From contig JAGZMM010000001.1 in NCBI GenBank assembly GCA_018364155.1, positions 310,001 to 374,000 of the forward strand: 64,000 nucleotides of DNA, in the 5' to 3' direction. Both the position numbers and the translations under genes were made by a program. Under the pieces are notes generated by a model. That model searched no databases, was not told where the DNA came from, and saw only the letters and a list, made by a program, of their open reading frames with translations. Shown here one piece after another: positions 26,199 to 35,307 of this stretch. The first letter of the stretch is position 1. Each line of letters begins with the position of its first letter. Origin of the DNA: Clostridiales bacterium (GTDB lineage Bacteria; Bacillota; Clostridia; Oscillospirales; Acutalibacteraceae).

Positions 26199-26964
26199 AG
26201 CTTTTCCTCTTTTCTTGCCTTTGTCCGGTGTTTTTACCTGCCGCCTTCCCGCTTAAAAGCCGGCGCACCTCTTCGGTGGTCAGCTCCCGCCATTTGCCCG
26301 GCTGGAGCATTCCCAACCGCACCGGCCCGATGGCGATGCGCTTGAGCCGGGCCACCTCCAGCCCCAGCACCTCGCACATTTTGCGGATCTGGCGGTTTCG
26401 CCCCTCGTGAAGGACGATTTCCACCACCGTGCGTCCTTCTTCCTTTTGAACCACATGAGCCTCGGCTGGAGCGGTTTTGCGCCCGTCGATGACGATGCCC
26501 TCCTGCATGCGAAGAAGCTGTTCGTCGGTGATTCCCGGGCGCACCGTCACCCGGTAGGTCTTGGGCACATGTTTGGACGGATGGGTTAAGACGTTGGCGA
26601 AATTGCCGTCGTTTGTGAGAAAGAGCATACCTTCCGATTCCCGGTCCAACCGTCCCACCGGGTAAACTCGTTCGGGGATGTCCTTCACCAAATCGGCCAC
26701 GCACCGGCGGTCCTGTTCGTCGCTTAAGGTTGTGATATAGCCCCTGGGCTTATAAAGCATAATGTAGCGCATCGCATGCTTGTGTTCCAGACGCCTGCCG
26801 TGGACCGTCACCAAATCCCTTTTGGGAATGACCTGATCCCCAATGGAAGCCTTGCGGCCGTTTACCTTCACAAAGCCGCCCGCAATCAGTTCCTCCGACT
26901 TGCGCCGGGAGGCAACCCCGCATTCGGCCATGTATTTTTGCAGCCTTACCTTTTCGATCTTCAT
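26170..26964 (-). CDS. rluB: 23S rRNA pseudouridine synthase RluB/RsuA family
   Basis: Makes pseudouridine in rRNA (2605 in E. coli RluB). An S4 domain (RLQKYMAECGVASRRKSEELI) precedes the catalytic domain with the RsuA-type signature YPVGRLDRESEGML, whose Asp is catalytic, and EGRNRQIRKMCEVLG. Basic tail (RQEKRKSYAKNTTRKR). I start at ATG 26964, giving MKIEKVRLQKY; the upstream ATG at 26997 lies inside dacF's stop region. Follows dacF closely. Confidence 0.93.
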   Translation of the reverse strand: MKIEKVRLQKYMAECGVASRRKSEELIAGGFVKVNGRKASIGDQVIPKRDLVTVHGRRLEHKHAMRYIMLYKPRGYITTLSDEQDRRCVADLVKDIPERVYPVGRLDRESEGMLFLTNDGNFANVLTHPSKHVPKTYRVTVRPGITDEQLLRMQEGIVIDGRKTAPAEAHVVQKEEGRTVVEIVLHEGRNRQIRKMCEVLGLEVARLKRIAIGPVRLGMLQPGKWRELTTEEVRRLLSGKAAGKNTGQRQEKRKSYAKNTTRKR

Positions 26965-26987
26965 TGCTTTCCTACTTCCTCCGATTC

Positions 26988-28151
26988 TTAAAACCATCCC
27001 GTTATGTACCGCCAGATTCCGGCGAAAAAGTTCCCGATCTGCTCGAAAAAGGATGGTTGTTTCTTGCTTAAAAGCACATCGTGCTTGGCCATGAGCACCG
27101 TTTCCCCGATCTTCTGCCCATCGAGGTAATAAGACGCGATGCCCACCGCGCTGCCGGTGGAAACCGGCGCATAAACAAAGGCAGGCAGCTCGATTTTAAC
27201 CTCTACCCTGGACAAATCCCCTTCCACTAAGGGCGCCGTAGCCAGAGGCGGGCGCTGGATGACCGCCAGTTCCTCGAGTTCTCCGCCGGTAACCTTGATT
27301 TTCTGTTCCTCAATGGCCGGCAGATTCTGCACCGTTACCTTCGAAAACCCATAGTCCAGCAGTGCCTTGTGATCCTTCCAGTCGTCCGGGTCGTTTAAGG
27401 TCACCACAATCAGCTTGACCCCGTCCCGCTCGGCACAGGAAACCAAGCACCGGCCCGACTTCTTGGTAAACCCGGTTTTCACTCCGATGGCCCCTTCGTA
27501 CTCCTTTACCAGCCGGTTGTGGTTGCTTAAGGTACAGGTTTTCACCGGGTTTTGAAACTCCACCTGAGCAATACTCTTGCGGGCGATGTCGGAAAAGACC
27601 GGGTTTGCCATGGCTTCCCGGGCAATGAGGGCCAAATCGTACGCAGTGGTATAATGCTGCTCATTGTCAAGCCCAGAAGGGGTGACAAAAGAGGTATTCT
27701 GCGCGCCGATCTCCTTAGCCCGCTCGTTCATCAAAGCGGCGAACTCCTCAAAGCTTGGTCGCACCGTCAGGGCGATGGCGTTGGCCGCGTCGTTCCCGGA
27801 GGCCAGCAGCGCTCCGGTCACAAGCCCTTCCACCGTAATCACGTCCCCGATGTGCAGCCCCATGGAGGACCCCTCCACCAAGGCCATTTCACCGGTGACC
27901 GTCACCGGCTGGTTTAAATCGCAGTTTTCCACCGCCAGCAGCGCTGTCATGATCTTTGTAGTGCTGGCCATGGGGAGCTGTTCGCTTTCGTTCTTCGCAT
28001 AGAGAACCCGTCCGGTTTGGCATTCCATCAGGACGGCGGCTTTCGCAGAGGTGGATGGCTCCCCCTCGGCGGCCTGCGCCGGCATGCCGGAAAGGAGCGT
28101 CACCACCGCAGCCGCCGTCGCCAACCCTTTTCGGATCGTTCGTTTACACAC
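26988..28151 (-). CDS. dacF: D-alanyl-D-alanine carboxypeptidase DacF (PBP5-like)
   Basis: Trims the terminal D-Ala from peptidoglycan stem peptides; in B. subtilis it sets spore cortex cross-linking. Signal peptide at residues 1-28 ending PAQAAEG. Active-site triad: STTK (Ser nucleophile), SGN in LLASGNDAANA and KTG in GVKTGFTKKSG. The C-terminal beta domain and a final amphipathic anchor helix (FFEQIGNFFAGIWRYITGWF) complete the family layout. 387 residues. Follows gerW by 74 bases. Confidence 0.94.
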   Translation of the reverse strand: MCKRTIRKGLATAAAVVTLLSGMPAQAAEGEPSTSAKAAVLMECQTGRVLYAKNESEQLPMASTTKIMTALLAVENCDLNQPVTVTGEMALVEGSSMGLHIGDVITVEGLVTGALLASGNDAANAIALTVRPSFEEFAALMNERAKEIGAQNTSFVTPSGLDNEQHYTTAYDLALIAREAMANPVFSDIARKSIAQVEFQNPVKTCTLSNHNRLVKEYEGAIGVKTGFTKKSGRCLVSCAERDGVKLIVVTLNDPDDWKDHKALLDYGFSKVTVQNLPAIEEQKIKVTGGELEELAVIQRPPLATAPLVEGDLSRVEVKIELPAFVYAPVSTGSAVGIASYYLDGQKIGETVLMAKHDVLLSKKQPSFFEQIGNFFAGIWRYITGWF

Positions 28152-28225
28152 AGCAAAACCACCTCTTCATACGTTTGAAATTTCCAGTTGGACACTTTCA
28201 TTGTATGCAGGTGGTTTGCGTTTCA

Positions 28226-28651
28226 TCATTCGGCTTTTTGAGGCTCTTTTGCTTCTTCAGCCATATTGACCGCTTTTTCTTCCGGCTTTTTCTTTTTAAA
28301 GAGGGCCGTGATCTGGTCGAAAACCTCCGGAACGATCTTGACGATGTTGCTGCCCACATTGTCGGAATTCGCCACATGCAGGATCTTGGCCTCACCGTTT
28401 GCGATGACGATAAAGGCCACGGGAGTAATGGAAATGCCCATGCCGCTTCCGCCGCCGAACAGCTCTTTTTCCGACTTGGTCGGCAGGTCGGAACCGCCCA
28501 CACCCAGCCCGTAGCTGATTTTGGATACCGGGATCAGCGTGGTCCCGTCCTTTGCATAAATCGGATCGCCGATGACCGTGTTCGAGTCCACCAGCTCCCG
28601 GATTTTCTGCATGGTCGCTTCCATCATACTTTTAATGGGATGTTCGCTCAT
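28226..28651 (-). CDS. ytfJ: GerW/YtfJ-family sporulation protein
   Basis: Spore protein required for germination with GerA-type receptors in B. subtilis. Typical core: MSEHPIKSMMEATMQKIRE, DPIYAKDGTTLIPVSKISYGLGVGG, and FGGGSGMGISITPVAFIV. Start is ATG 28651, which overlaps the upstream stop as ATGA. 141 residues with a Lys/Glu tail. Pair with ytfI is conserved across endospore formers. Confidence 0.92.
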   Translation of the reverse strand: MSEHPIKSMMEATMQKIRELVDSNTVIGDPIYAKDGTTLIPVSKISYGLGVGGSDLPTKSEKELFGGGSGMGISITPVAFIVIANGEAKILHVANSDNVGSNIVKIVPEVFDQITALFKKKKPEEKAVNMAEEAKEPQKAE

Positions 28652-29304
28652 GCTATTGCACCGCCTTTTTGTGTATTGGTTTTGGAAAGCTTTGCTTTTA
28701 TCATGGTAACCAAAATCCGCCAGATTAAACCAATTCCACTGGAAATTAAGAAAAATGGGCGGATTTGAATGCGCGCATACAGATATGCGCTGGACTTTGC
28801 TCCCTCGCGAAAGTCCGGAATGACGGAGAACGCCTTTATCTGCATGGCAAGGAAATTGCATAGCACGCCAAAGGCACTGTACACTGCCGCGCAGGTCCGT
28901 CCGTACCGAATGCCGGTGTCCGCCGCGTCCTCTCCCGCCACCACTAGGTCGAGCACCACGTCGTGCACATGGATGCGCGACAAGGTAGATTTAGCTGCAC
29001 GACCGGTATGATGGGCCAGTTCCCCCAGCAAATGCACCACAGCGGAAAGCCCTTCTTCCTTGAGGATTTTCTGAAAGGCGCTTTCTTTCTTCGATGTTTC
29101 CTCACTGGGAGAAGGCTCTTTAGCTGCCTTCTTTTTTTCCTTCTTCGGCTTCTTCTCCTTTTGCGGCACCACCTGAAACTTCAAAAACGCATACTGGATC
29201 GTGAGGAAAAAACCTTCCTCATACCGGAAAAGCAGATGCAGTGGGAAAAACAGCAACAGGGCCAGAAACGCGAGAATTCCCCCTACAATAGCCAATGCAG
29301 TCAA
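28648..29304 (-). CDS. DUF2953 membrane protein, YtfI type
   Basis: Function unknown; always next to ytfJ. One N-terminal TM helix (ALAIVGGILAFLALLLFFPLHLLF), a short cytoplasmic/outer domain with a Lys/Glu-rich insert (KEKKPKKEKKKAAKEPS) and a C-terminal hydrophobic segment (FFLISSGIGLIWRILVTMI). 218 residues. ATGA overlap with ytfJ. Confidence 0.82.
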   Translation of the reverse strand: MTALAIVGGILAFLALLLFFPLHLLFRYEEGFFLTIQYAFLKFQVVPQKEKKPKKEKKKAAKEPSPSEETSKKESAFQKILKEEGLSAVVHLLGELAHHTGRAAKSTLSRIHVHDVVLDLVVAGEDAADTGIRYGRTCAAVYSAFGVLCNFLAMQIKAFSVIPDFREGAKSSAYLYARIQIRPFFLISSGIGLIWRILVTMIKAKLSKTNTQKGGAIA

Positions 29305-29319
29305 GGCGCACCTCCTAAC

Positions 29320-29883
29320 TTATCCGTCGGTCTGTTCCGTCTTCACGGCTTCTTCCTCGCCGAGACCTTCCTGCCGGTCTGGCAGAGGCGGCAGCTCGTC
29401 GAGCGAAGAAAACCCGAAGCAGCGCAGAAAATCCGGCGTGGTTCCATACAAGAGAGGCCGGCCGGGTAGCTCCAGCCGTCCCTTTTCTTCCAAAAGTCCC
29501 TTGGCGCACAGGCTTCCAACGACGCCCGAGCAATCCACCCCCCTGACCTGCTCCACAAACGCCTTGGTTACCGGCTGGTTGTAGGCCACCACCGCCAGCA
29601 CCTCCATGGCCGCCTGGGACAAAGGAGTACTTCTCCGGATTTCCAGTGCCCGGCGGATGACCTGGGCGTGCTCGGTTCTCGAGCAAAGCTGGTATTCTTC
29701 CCCCAAGCGCACCACACACAGGCCGCTTTGCCTGGCATCCAGCTCGTCGGCCAGGTTCTGCGCCACTTTGCAGACCGTCTCCTTATCCAGCTTCAGCGCC
29801 TGAGCCAGTTTTTCCGCGGAGATGGGCGTACCACTTGCAAACAAGAGGGCCTCCAAAGCCGCGCGCGCTTCTTTTACTTCCAT
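29320..29883 (-). CDS. scpB: Segregation and condensation protein B
   Basis: Kite subunit of the SMC-ScpAB condensin complex. Two winged helices: ALEALLFASGTPISAEKLAQAL at the start and AMEVLAVVAYNQPVTKAFVEQVRGVD later, ending in a family-typical GTTPDFLRCFGFSSLDELPPL. 187 residues. Overlaps scpA by 10 bases. Confidence 0.95.
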   Translation of the reverse strand: MEVKEARAALEALLFASGTPISAEKLAQALKLDKETVCKVAQNLADELDARQSGLCVVRLGEEYQLCSRTEHAQVIRRALEIRRSTPLSQAAMEVLAVVAYNQPVTKAFVEQVRGVDCSGVVGSLCAKGLLEEKGRLELPGRPLLYGTTPDFLRCFGFSSLDELPPLPDRQEGLGEEEAVKTEQTDG

Positions 29884-30596
29884 TTCGTTCGTTCCTTTGC
29901 TGTGAGAGTCAGATCCTCCACCTGCACCCCGTCGCTGACCTCCACCCGTTTGCCGCGCACCAGTTCCAGCACCGCTAAAAAGGTGGCCACCAGCTCCGAC
30001 CGGCTCTGCACATGCTCGAGCAAACCGCGCATCTGCACGGTCTTCTGGCCCCAGAGTCTGCGCAGGACAAAGACAATCCGAGAAGTCACCGATACGATGG
30101 GCTTTGCCACAATAGGGGTAAAGGCCGCCTGGGGAGGCGGCAGGTGCCGCTTTCCCTTGCCGGCAGCGTCCTGGTATGCGGCAAGCAGTTCCTGGGGTTT
30201 ATGGGTGCAGCGGTAGGTTTTGTCCACCGGGACCGGGCTGGGTTCCCGACAAAAGAGGTCGAATCCCTTTGTACGCGCCGCTAAAAGCGCGGCGATTTCC
30301 TTGGCCGTCTGGTATTCGAGCAGCTGCCCGGTCAGCTCCTTCTTGAGCTGCTCGCTTTCTTCGTGCCTTGGCAGCAGGGACACCGTTTTCATATGCACAA
30401 GCCGCGCCGCCATTTCCAGAAACTCGCTGGCCACGTCCATATCCGCTTCCTGCATGGCGGTAATGTGCGCTAAGTACTGCTCTAATAAGTCTGATACGAC
30501 AATGTCCTGAATATTCAGTTTGTTCTTCGAAATTAAGTGCAAAAGCAGGTCCAGCGGCCCTTCAAAGACCGGCAGCTTATACGATATCTTGTCCAT
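29874..30596 (-). CDS. scpA: Segregation and condensation protein A
   Basis: Kleisin that bridges SMC heads in chromosome condensation. MDKISYKLPVFEGPLDLLLHLISKNKLNI is the conserved N-terminus, EFLEMAARLVHMKT follows, and the C-terminal winged helix ends in TAKERTKWK. I use ATG 30596; an in-frame start at 30611 lies inside the preceding gene. 240 residues. Confidence 0.95.
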   Translation of the reverse strand: MDKISYKLPVFEGPLDLLLHLISKNKLNIQDIVVSDLLEQYLAHITAMQEADMDVASEFLEMAARLVHMKTVSLLPRHEESEQLKKELTGQLLEYQTAKEIAALLAARTKGFDLFCREPSPVPVDKTYRCTHKPQELLAAYQDAAGKGKRHLPPPQAAFTPIVAKPIVSVTSRIVFVLRRLWGQKTVQMRGLLEHVQSRSELVATFLAVLELVRGKRVEVSDGVQVEDLTLTAKERTKWK

Positions 30597-30600
30597 GGGC

Positions 30601-31314
30601 CTACAACGCACTCATTCCGAGCAAACGGAAGGGCAGGTCGGCCACCCACAAAAGCCCGTCAAAAACATGGGTTTGCACAAAGCTCAATATCCAATCAAAT
30701 ACCGGGGTGAACAAAACCAGGGCAATAAAGACGATGGAGATAATCTGCTGGTAGCGGTAAAACCATTCCTCCACCCGGTCGGGAAGGAAAAAGCAGAGAA
30801 TCCGCGAGCCGTCCAGCGGCGGGATAGGAAGGAAATTAAAGACCGCCAAACCGATGTTGATCACAGACAGCAAATACAAAAAGGTATAGATTACCGTATA
30901 AAGGGCTCCGTAATAATAATCCAGGTTCATCCTGGCAATTTCAAAATTTATCCGCAGCAGCAGCACTGCAACAAACGCCACCAGCAAATTGGAAACCGGA
31001 CCGGCCAGGGCGGTCAGGGCCATGCCGGCCTTGCGGTTTTTGAAGTTATAAGGGTTGACGGGCACCGGCTTTGCCCAGCCGAACCCTACCAAAAACAGGC
31101 TCAAGGCGCCAATCGGGTCCAGATGGCGCATGGGATTTAAGGTCATACGGCCGTTAATTTTTCCCGTGTCGTCCCCCAGCTTGTGAGCGACAAAGGCGTG
31201 GGCGCACTCGTGAATGGGCAGAATGGCGACCACCACAAAGGCGGTGGTCAGCAGCGTCAAAACGATCTGTGTCATGTCGCCGCCCTGCAAGAGGTTGAAC
31301 AGCACAAGCATCAC
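30601..31314 (-). CDS. Site-2 protease (M50) family membrane metalloprotease
   Basis: Intramembrane or membrane-associated zinc protease. HExxH is in ILPIHECAHAFVAHKLGD, and the second metal site is NFLPIPPLDGSRIL (Asp). At least four hydrophobic helices are visible (residues about 12-32, 75-95, 105-125, 150-180) with another near 205-220. 237 residues. It is the first gene of the scpA-scpB-ytfI-ytfJ-dacF-rluB run, as in many Clostridia. The start (31314, or ATG 31275 preceded by GGGCGG) is uncertain. Confidence 0.88.
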   Translation of the reverse strand: MMLVLFNLLQGGDMTQIVLTLLTTAFVVVAILPIHECAHAFVAHKLGDDTGKINGRMTLNPMRHLDPIGALSLFLVGFGWAKPVPVNPYNFKNRKAGMALTALAGPVSNLLVAFVAVLLLRINFEIARMNLDYYYGALYTVIYTFLYLLSVINIGLAVFNFLPIPPLDGSRILCFFLPDRVEEWFYRYQQIISIVFIALVLFTPVFDWILSFVQTHVFDGLLWVADLPFRLLGMSAL

Positions 31315-31376
31315 TCCCGGTTCAATAATAGAGGAATCGAAGCTTTCTTCGACGAATCGCGGTAGATTAAGGAATT

Positions 31377-31405
31377 ATTATAGCACAATCCGGCAGTTGC
31401 CGCAA
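31377..31405 (-). promoter_or_regulatory. SigA-type promoter of the M50-scpAB operon
   Basis: TTGCGG (31400-31405), 17 bases, TATAAT (31377-31382) with extended TGC before it. Within the 312-base gap 31315-31626 this and the groEL terminator are the only signals I see. Confidence 0.72.
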
Positions 31406-31572
31406 TTGTTTTGGCGGGATATCCGTCCTGCGGTCAGGAAAAGATGGGGAGGCCGTCTCCCCCGTCCAAGCAAAGGGAATTTCCTTTCTCTGACCGATAT
31501 GCAAAGCCACATATTCTTCTCCTAACCCAGGCTCTAACCCAAAGAAAGGAGTTGATACAGCCTTCCTACGAA

Positions 31573-31604
31573 AAAAGCGCGCGCTCAAGAGAGCGCGCGC
31601 TTTT
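31573..31604 (-). terminator. Terminator after groEL
   Basis: Perfect 14-bp inverted repeat (31573-31586 and 31591-31604, loop 4) with a T-run on the minus strand, 22 bases past the groEL stop. Confidence 0.9.
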
Positions 31605-31626
31605 GGAACACAAATGCAAACCGGGA

Positions 31627-33255
31627 TTAATACATGCCGCCCATGCCAGGGTTGGGAGCAGCCGGAACCGGGTTTTCTTCCTTCTTGTCGGCGACCAGAG
31701 ACTCGGTAGTAAGCACCATAGCCGCGACGGAAGCCGCATTCTCCATAGCGGAACGAGTAACCTTCGTCGGATCGACGATGCCAGCGGAAATCATATCGGA
31801 ATATTCTTCCTTGAGCGCGTCGTAGCCGTAGTTCACCTTGCCGCTGGACACGATCTTATCCACGATGACCGAGCCTTCCACGCCCGCGTTGGCCGCGATC
31901 TGGCGCATGGGGGCTTCCAGGGACTTCAGGACAATCTTCGCACCCGTCTTCTCATCGCCATCGAGGCTTTCCACAACCTTGCTTACCGCCGGAATGGCGT
32001 TGAGCAGGGCCACGCCGCCGCCGGCCACGATGCCTTCCTCTACCGCAGCCTTAGTGGCGGAAAGGGCATCCTCAATGCGCAGCTTCTTTTCCTTCATTTC
32101 GATCTCGGTAGCAGCACCGACCTTGATGACGGCTACGCCGCCGGCCAGCTTCGCCAGACGCTCCTGGAGCTTCTCGCGGTCGAAGTCCGAAGTGGAGACC
32201 TCGATCTGGGAACGGATCTGGCCGACCCGCGCCTTGATCTCTTCAGAATTGCCGGCGCCATCAACGATAATGGTGTTCTCCTTCTGAACCTTGACCTGAC
32301 GGGCGCGGCCCAGCTGAGCCATATCAGCATCCTTGAGCTCCAGACCCAGATCGGAGGAAATCACAGTACCGCCGGTAAGGATGGCGATATCCTGAAGCAT
32401 TTCCTTGCGGCGGTCGCCAAAGCCGGGGGCCTTGACGGCAACGCAGGTAAAGGTGCCACGCAGCTTGTTGACCAGCAGAGTGGCCAGCGCCTCGCCTTCA
32501 ACGTCCTCGGCAATGATGACCAGCTTCTTGCCGGACTGCACGATTTTTTCCAGCAGCGGCAGGATATCCTGGATGTTGGAAATCTTCTTATCGGTGATCA
32601 GGATGTAAGCGTCGTCGATGATGGCTTCCATCTTGTCGGTATCGGTGCACATATAAGGAGAAATGTAGCCGCGGTCAAACTGCATGCCCTCGACTACCTC
32701 CGAGTAGGTCTCGGCGGTCTTGGACTCTTCCACCGTGATGACGCCGTCGGCGGAAACCTTCTCCATCGCTTCCGCAATCAGCTTGCCAATGAACTCGTCG
32801 CCAGCGGAAATGGTGGCAACGCGGGCGATGTCCTCACTGCCGGAAACCTTCTTGGAGTTGGACACAACCGCGTCAATGGCCGCCTTGGAGGCCTTCTGGA
32901 TGCCGCGGCGCACGATCATGGGGTTGGCGCCGGCCGCAACGTTCTTCATACCCTCGCCGATCAGAGACTGGGCCAGAAGGGTAGCGGTGGTAGTGCCGTC
33001 GCCGGCCACGTCGTTTGTTTTGGTGGCGACTTCCTTGACAAGCTGTGCGCCCATGTTTTCAAAAGCGTCGTCAAGCTCAATTTCCTTGGCGATGGTCACG
33101 CCGTCGTTGGTGATGAGGGGGGCGCCGAACTTCTTGTCGAGCACCACGTTTCTGCCGCGGGGGCCCAGGGTGATCTTCACCGTGTCCGCCAGCTTATCGA
33201 TACCGGCCTGCAGCGCCTTGCGGGCGTCTACGCCGTAGAGAATTTCCTTTGCCAT
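31627..33255 (-). CDS. groEL: Chaperonin GroEL
   Basis: 60-kDa chaperonin subunit. N-terminus MAKEILYGVDARKALQ, ATP-site DGTTTATLLAQ, and C-terminus GGMY (the GGM tail). 542 residues. Follows groES by 47 bases. Start is ATG 33255; an upstream ATA/ATG pair adds two residues. Confidence 0.98.
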   Translation of the reverse strand: MAKEILYGVDARKALQAGIDKLADTVKITLGPRGRNVVLDKKFGAPLITNDGVTIAKEIELDDAFENMGAQLVKEVATKTNDVAGDGTTTATLLAQSLIGEGMKNVAAGANPMIVRRGIQKASKAAIDAVVSNSKKVSGSEDIARVATISAGDEFIGKLIAEAMEKVSADGVITVEESKTAETYSEVVEGMQFDRGYISPYMCTDTDKMEAIIDDAYILITDKKISNIQDILPLLEKIVQSGKKLVIIAEDVEGEALATLLVNKLRGTFTCVAVKAPGFGDRRKEMLQDIAILTGGTVISSDLGLELKDADMAQLGRARQVKVQKENTIIVDGAGNSEEIKARVGQIRSQIEVSTSDFDREKLQERLAKLAGGVAVIKVGAATEIEMKEKKLRIEDALSATKAAVEEGIVAGGGVALLNAIPAVSKVVESLDGDEKTGAKIVLKSLEAPMRQIAANAGVEGSVIVDKIVSSGKVNYGYDALKEEYSDMISAGIVDPTKVTRSAMENAASVAAMVLTTESLVADKKEENPVPAAPNPGMGGMY

Positions 33256-33302
33256 AATCAATTACCTCCCATATTTCGTATCATAGAACCGAAAAAGCAA
33301 CC

Positions 33303-33587
33303 TTATTCCACAACCGCCAGGATGTCGGACTGGCGCACGATGATGACTTCCTCGCCGTCCACCTTGACCTCGGTGCCAGAATACTTGCTGGTGATGACCT
33401 TATCGCCGACCTTCACCGTCATCTGCACTTCCTTGCCATCCACCAAACCGCCCGGACCAACGGCCAGCACAGTGGCTACCTGGGGCTTTTCCTTAGCGGA
33501 GCCGGCCAGAACGATGCCGCTCTTGGTGGTTTCCTCGGCTTGCTCCATCTTGATGACCACTCTGTCGGAAAGAGGCTTGATTGTCAT
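33303..33587 (-). CDS. groES: Co-chaperonin GroES
   Basis: 10-kDa lid of GroEL: IKPLSDRVVIK start, mobile-loop EETTKSGIVLAGSAKEKPQ, and GDKVITSKYSGTEVKVDGEE. 94 residues. First gene of the bicistronic groES-groEL operon, controlled by CIRCE. Confidence 0.98.
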   Translation of the reverse strand: MTIKPLSDRVVIKMEQAEETTKSGIVLAGSAKEKPQVATVLAVGPGGLVDGKEVQMTVKVGDKVITSKYSGTEVKVDGEEVIIVRQSDILAVVE

Positions 33588-33620
33588 TTCTATTCCTCCC
33601 TGATAAATTAATAACTCGGT

Positions 33621-33647
33621 TTAGCACTCTCTATCTCTGAGTGCTAA
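33621..33647 (-). promoter_or_regulatory. CIRCE operator (HrcA binding site) of groESL
   Basis: Exact TTAGCACTC (33621-33629), 9-base spacer, GAGTGCTAA (33639-33647). It covers the transcription start of groESL, so HrcA repression is expected; hrcA itself is not in the window. Confidence 0.97.
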
Positions 33648-33651
33648 AACC

Positions 33652-33680
33652 ATTGTAATCATATCGCTTGGAAAAATCAA
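33652..33680 (-). promoter_or_regulatory. SigA-type promoter of groESL
   Basis: TTGATT (33675-33680), 17 bases, TACAAT (33652-33657), immediately upstream of CIRCE. Confidence 0.85.
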
Positions 33681-33817
33681 GTACTATTTTTAGAAAATTG
33701 TGCCCTTCACAAATTGTTTACAAACGTCCAGGCACATCCCACAAAAAGGAAATGCCTTCCCTGCACAGTATGGCGCATTTGCGCGCCGCCCATACAGCGG
33801 AAAGCACTTTTCTTCGT

Positions 33818-34936
33818 TTATTTGAAATACATGTAAAGCTGGCACTTGATCATGCCGTTGTAGAGCTTGCGGCGTTTGTCCGCCCTGCGGCCGAAAAGGG
33901 CTTCAAAATCCTCGTGGGGACTGATGATATAATAGCCAAATTTCTCCTTGCGGGCAAACACCTTCCCCATCTCCCGGTAGAGGGTCTCGGCTTCCTTTAC
34001 ATCCAGCAGCCGTTCCCCATAGGGCGGGTTGCAGAGAATGGTGGCCTTTTCTCCATGGTCCGAAAAGTCCCGGATGTCCCGTTTCTCCACCCGGATGCGG
34101 GAATCTACCCCCGCACGCTTGGCGTTGAGACGGGTAAGCTCCAGGGCATGTTCGTCGATATCATAGCCCACGGCCTCAAACTCGTTGTCCCGTATGATGC
34201 GGCTCATAGCGTACTGCCGCTCCTCCTGCCAGACCTTTTTCGGGATAGCGCCCCATTTTTCCGCTGCAAAGGTGCGGTTGAGCCCCGGAGCAATGCGCAT
34301 GGCGATGAGGGCCGACTCGATGAGCAGCGTCCCCGAGCCGCAAAACGGATCGATAACCCGGCTGTACCCCCGCACACGAGCTAAGTCCGCCATTGCCGCA
34401 GCCAGCGTTTCCTTGATGGGCGCTTCGTTCGCCCGAGGGCGGTAACCCCGCTTGTGAAGTCCTTCCCCCGAGGTATCCAGAAGAATCGAGGCCCGGTCCT
34501 TTAATATGGAAAACTGGATTTGATGCACAGGCCCCGTCTCTTCGAACCAAGGCAGCTTGTAGGCTGATTTGAGCCGCTCTACCACCGCCTTCTTAACGAT
34601 GGCCTGGCAGTCGGGCACGCTATGAAGCTTGGAGTTGAGAGACCAGCCCTTGACCGGAAAGGCGTCCTGCTTGCCAATCCACCGCTCCCAGGGCAGCGCT
34701 TTCACCCCTTCAAACAGCTCATCAAAGGTACGCGCCGGGAACTCGCTCAGCTGAACCTGAATGCGTTCGGCAAAACGGGAGGAAAGGTTTGCCCGGGCGA
34801 GCATGGCTTCGTCTCCGGAAAAAAGCACCTTGCCGGTATCCGGTGTTACCTCTGATGCACCCATACGGCGCAGCTCGTCAGCCAAAACGCCCTCGATGCC
34901 AAAGAGGCACGGGGCGGACATACGAATGGAATCCAT
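33818..34936 (-). CDS. THUMP-domain class I rRNA guanine-N2 methyltransferase (RlmL/YpsC type)
   Basis: Methylates a guanine in 23S rRNA (m2G2445 in E. coli RlmL). N-terminal THUMP region with CLFGIEGVLADELRRMGA and PARTFDELFEGVKALPWERWI, then a SAM fold with FCGSGTLLIESALIAM and the NPPY motif in ILCNPPYGERLLD. 372 residues from ATG 34936, which follows AAGGAG. Its own promoter is at 34973-35001. Single-domain (no RlmK part), as is usual in Firmicutes. Confidence 0.88.
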   Translation of the reverse strand: MDSIRMSAPCLFGIEGVLADELRRMGASEVTPDTGKVLFSGDEAMLARANLSSRFAERIQVQLSEFPARTFDELFEGVKALPWERWIGKQDAFPVKGWSLNSKLHSVPDCQAIVKKAVVERLKSAYKLPWFEETGPVHQIQFSILKDRASILLDTSGEGLHKRGYRPRANEAPIKETLAAAMADLARVRGYSRVIDPFCGSGTLLIESALIAMRIAPGLNRTFAAEKWGAIPKKVWQEERQYAMSRIIRDNEFEAVGYDIDEHALELTRLNAKRAGVDSRIRVEKRDIRDFSDHGEKATILCNPPYGERLLDVKEAETLYREMGKVFARKEKFGYYIISPHEDFEALFGRRADKRRKLYNGMIKCQLYMYFK

Positions 34937-34972
34937 AGTGATCTCCTTTGTCTTAACACAGTGATTGTGCTC

Positions 34973-35001
34973 ATTATACCGCAGATGCACACCGAAGGCA
35001 A
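34973..35001 (-). promoter_or_regulatory. SigA-type promoter of the rRNA methyltransferase
   Basis: TTGCCT (34996-35001), 17 bases, TATAAT (34973-34978). The gene-free stretch 34937-35307 holds this promoter and the hpf terminator; I see no other gene in it. Confidence 0.65.
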
Positions 35002-35238
35002 AGAAAATCGTACAAACGCTTTTTAGCCGGTATCTCATCCCAATTCACGCATTTCACCATTCTCCTACATAGGGCCTACGCCCTGCAAACACGGGGCTGG
35101 GCCTTTAGAAAACAAGAAGCCTCCTTTGTTTTTCAGCCACGGCTCATTTTATAGAGAACCGTATGGATTTTTAAAGCGCATGACAGCCGCTTTCCATTTT
35201 TGTATGGTCTCTTTTCCAAGAAACGAAAGCACAAAAAA

Positions 35239-35264
35239 GGGCCGCACCAAAAATGGCGCGGCCC
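35239..35264 (-). terminator. Terminator after hpf
   Basis: 10-bp stem with one mismatch (35239-35248 and 35255-35264) followed by a T-run on the minus strand, 44 bases past the hpf stop. Confidence 0.82.
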
Positions 35265-35307
35265 CCTATTTTATCTTAGAAACGCACAAACCTTCTTGTC
35301 CGGCGTT

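Noticed and set aside
31411..33603. 730-codon plus-strand open frame opposite groEL-groES
   Set aside because: Antisense to two certain genes with CIRCE and terminator; no ribosome site and low-complexity composition.
35039..35307. Possible small genes between the rRNA methyltransferase and hpf
   Set aside because: Only short frames with no start at a sensible distance from a ribosome site; the region is explained by a promoter and a terminator.
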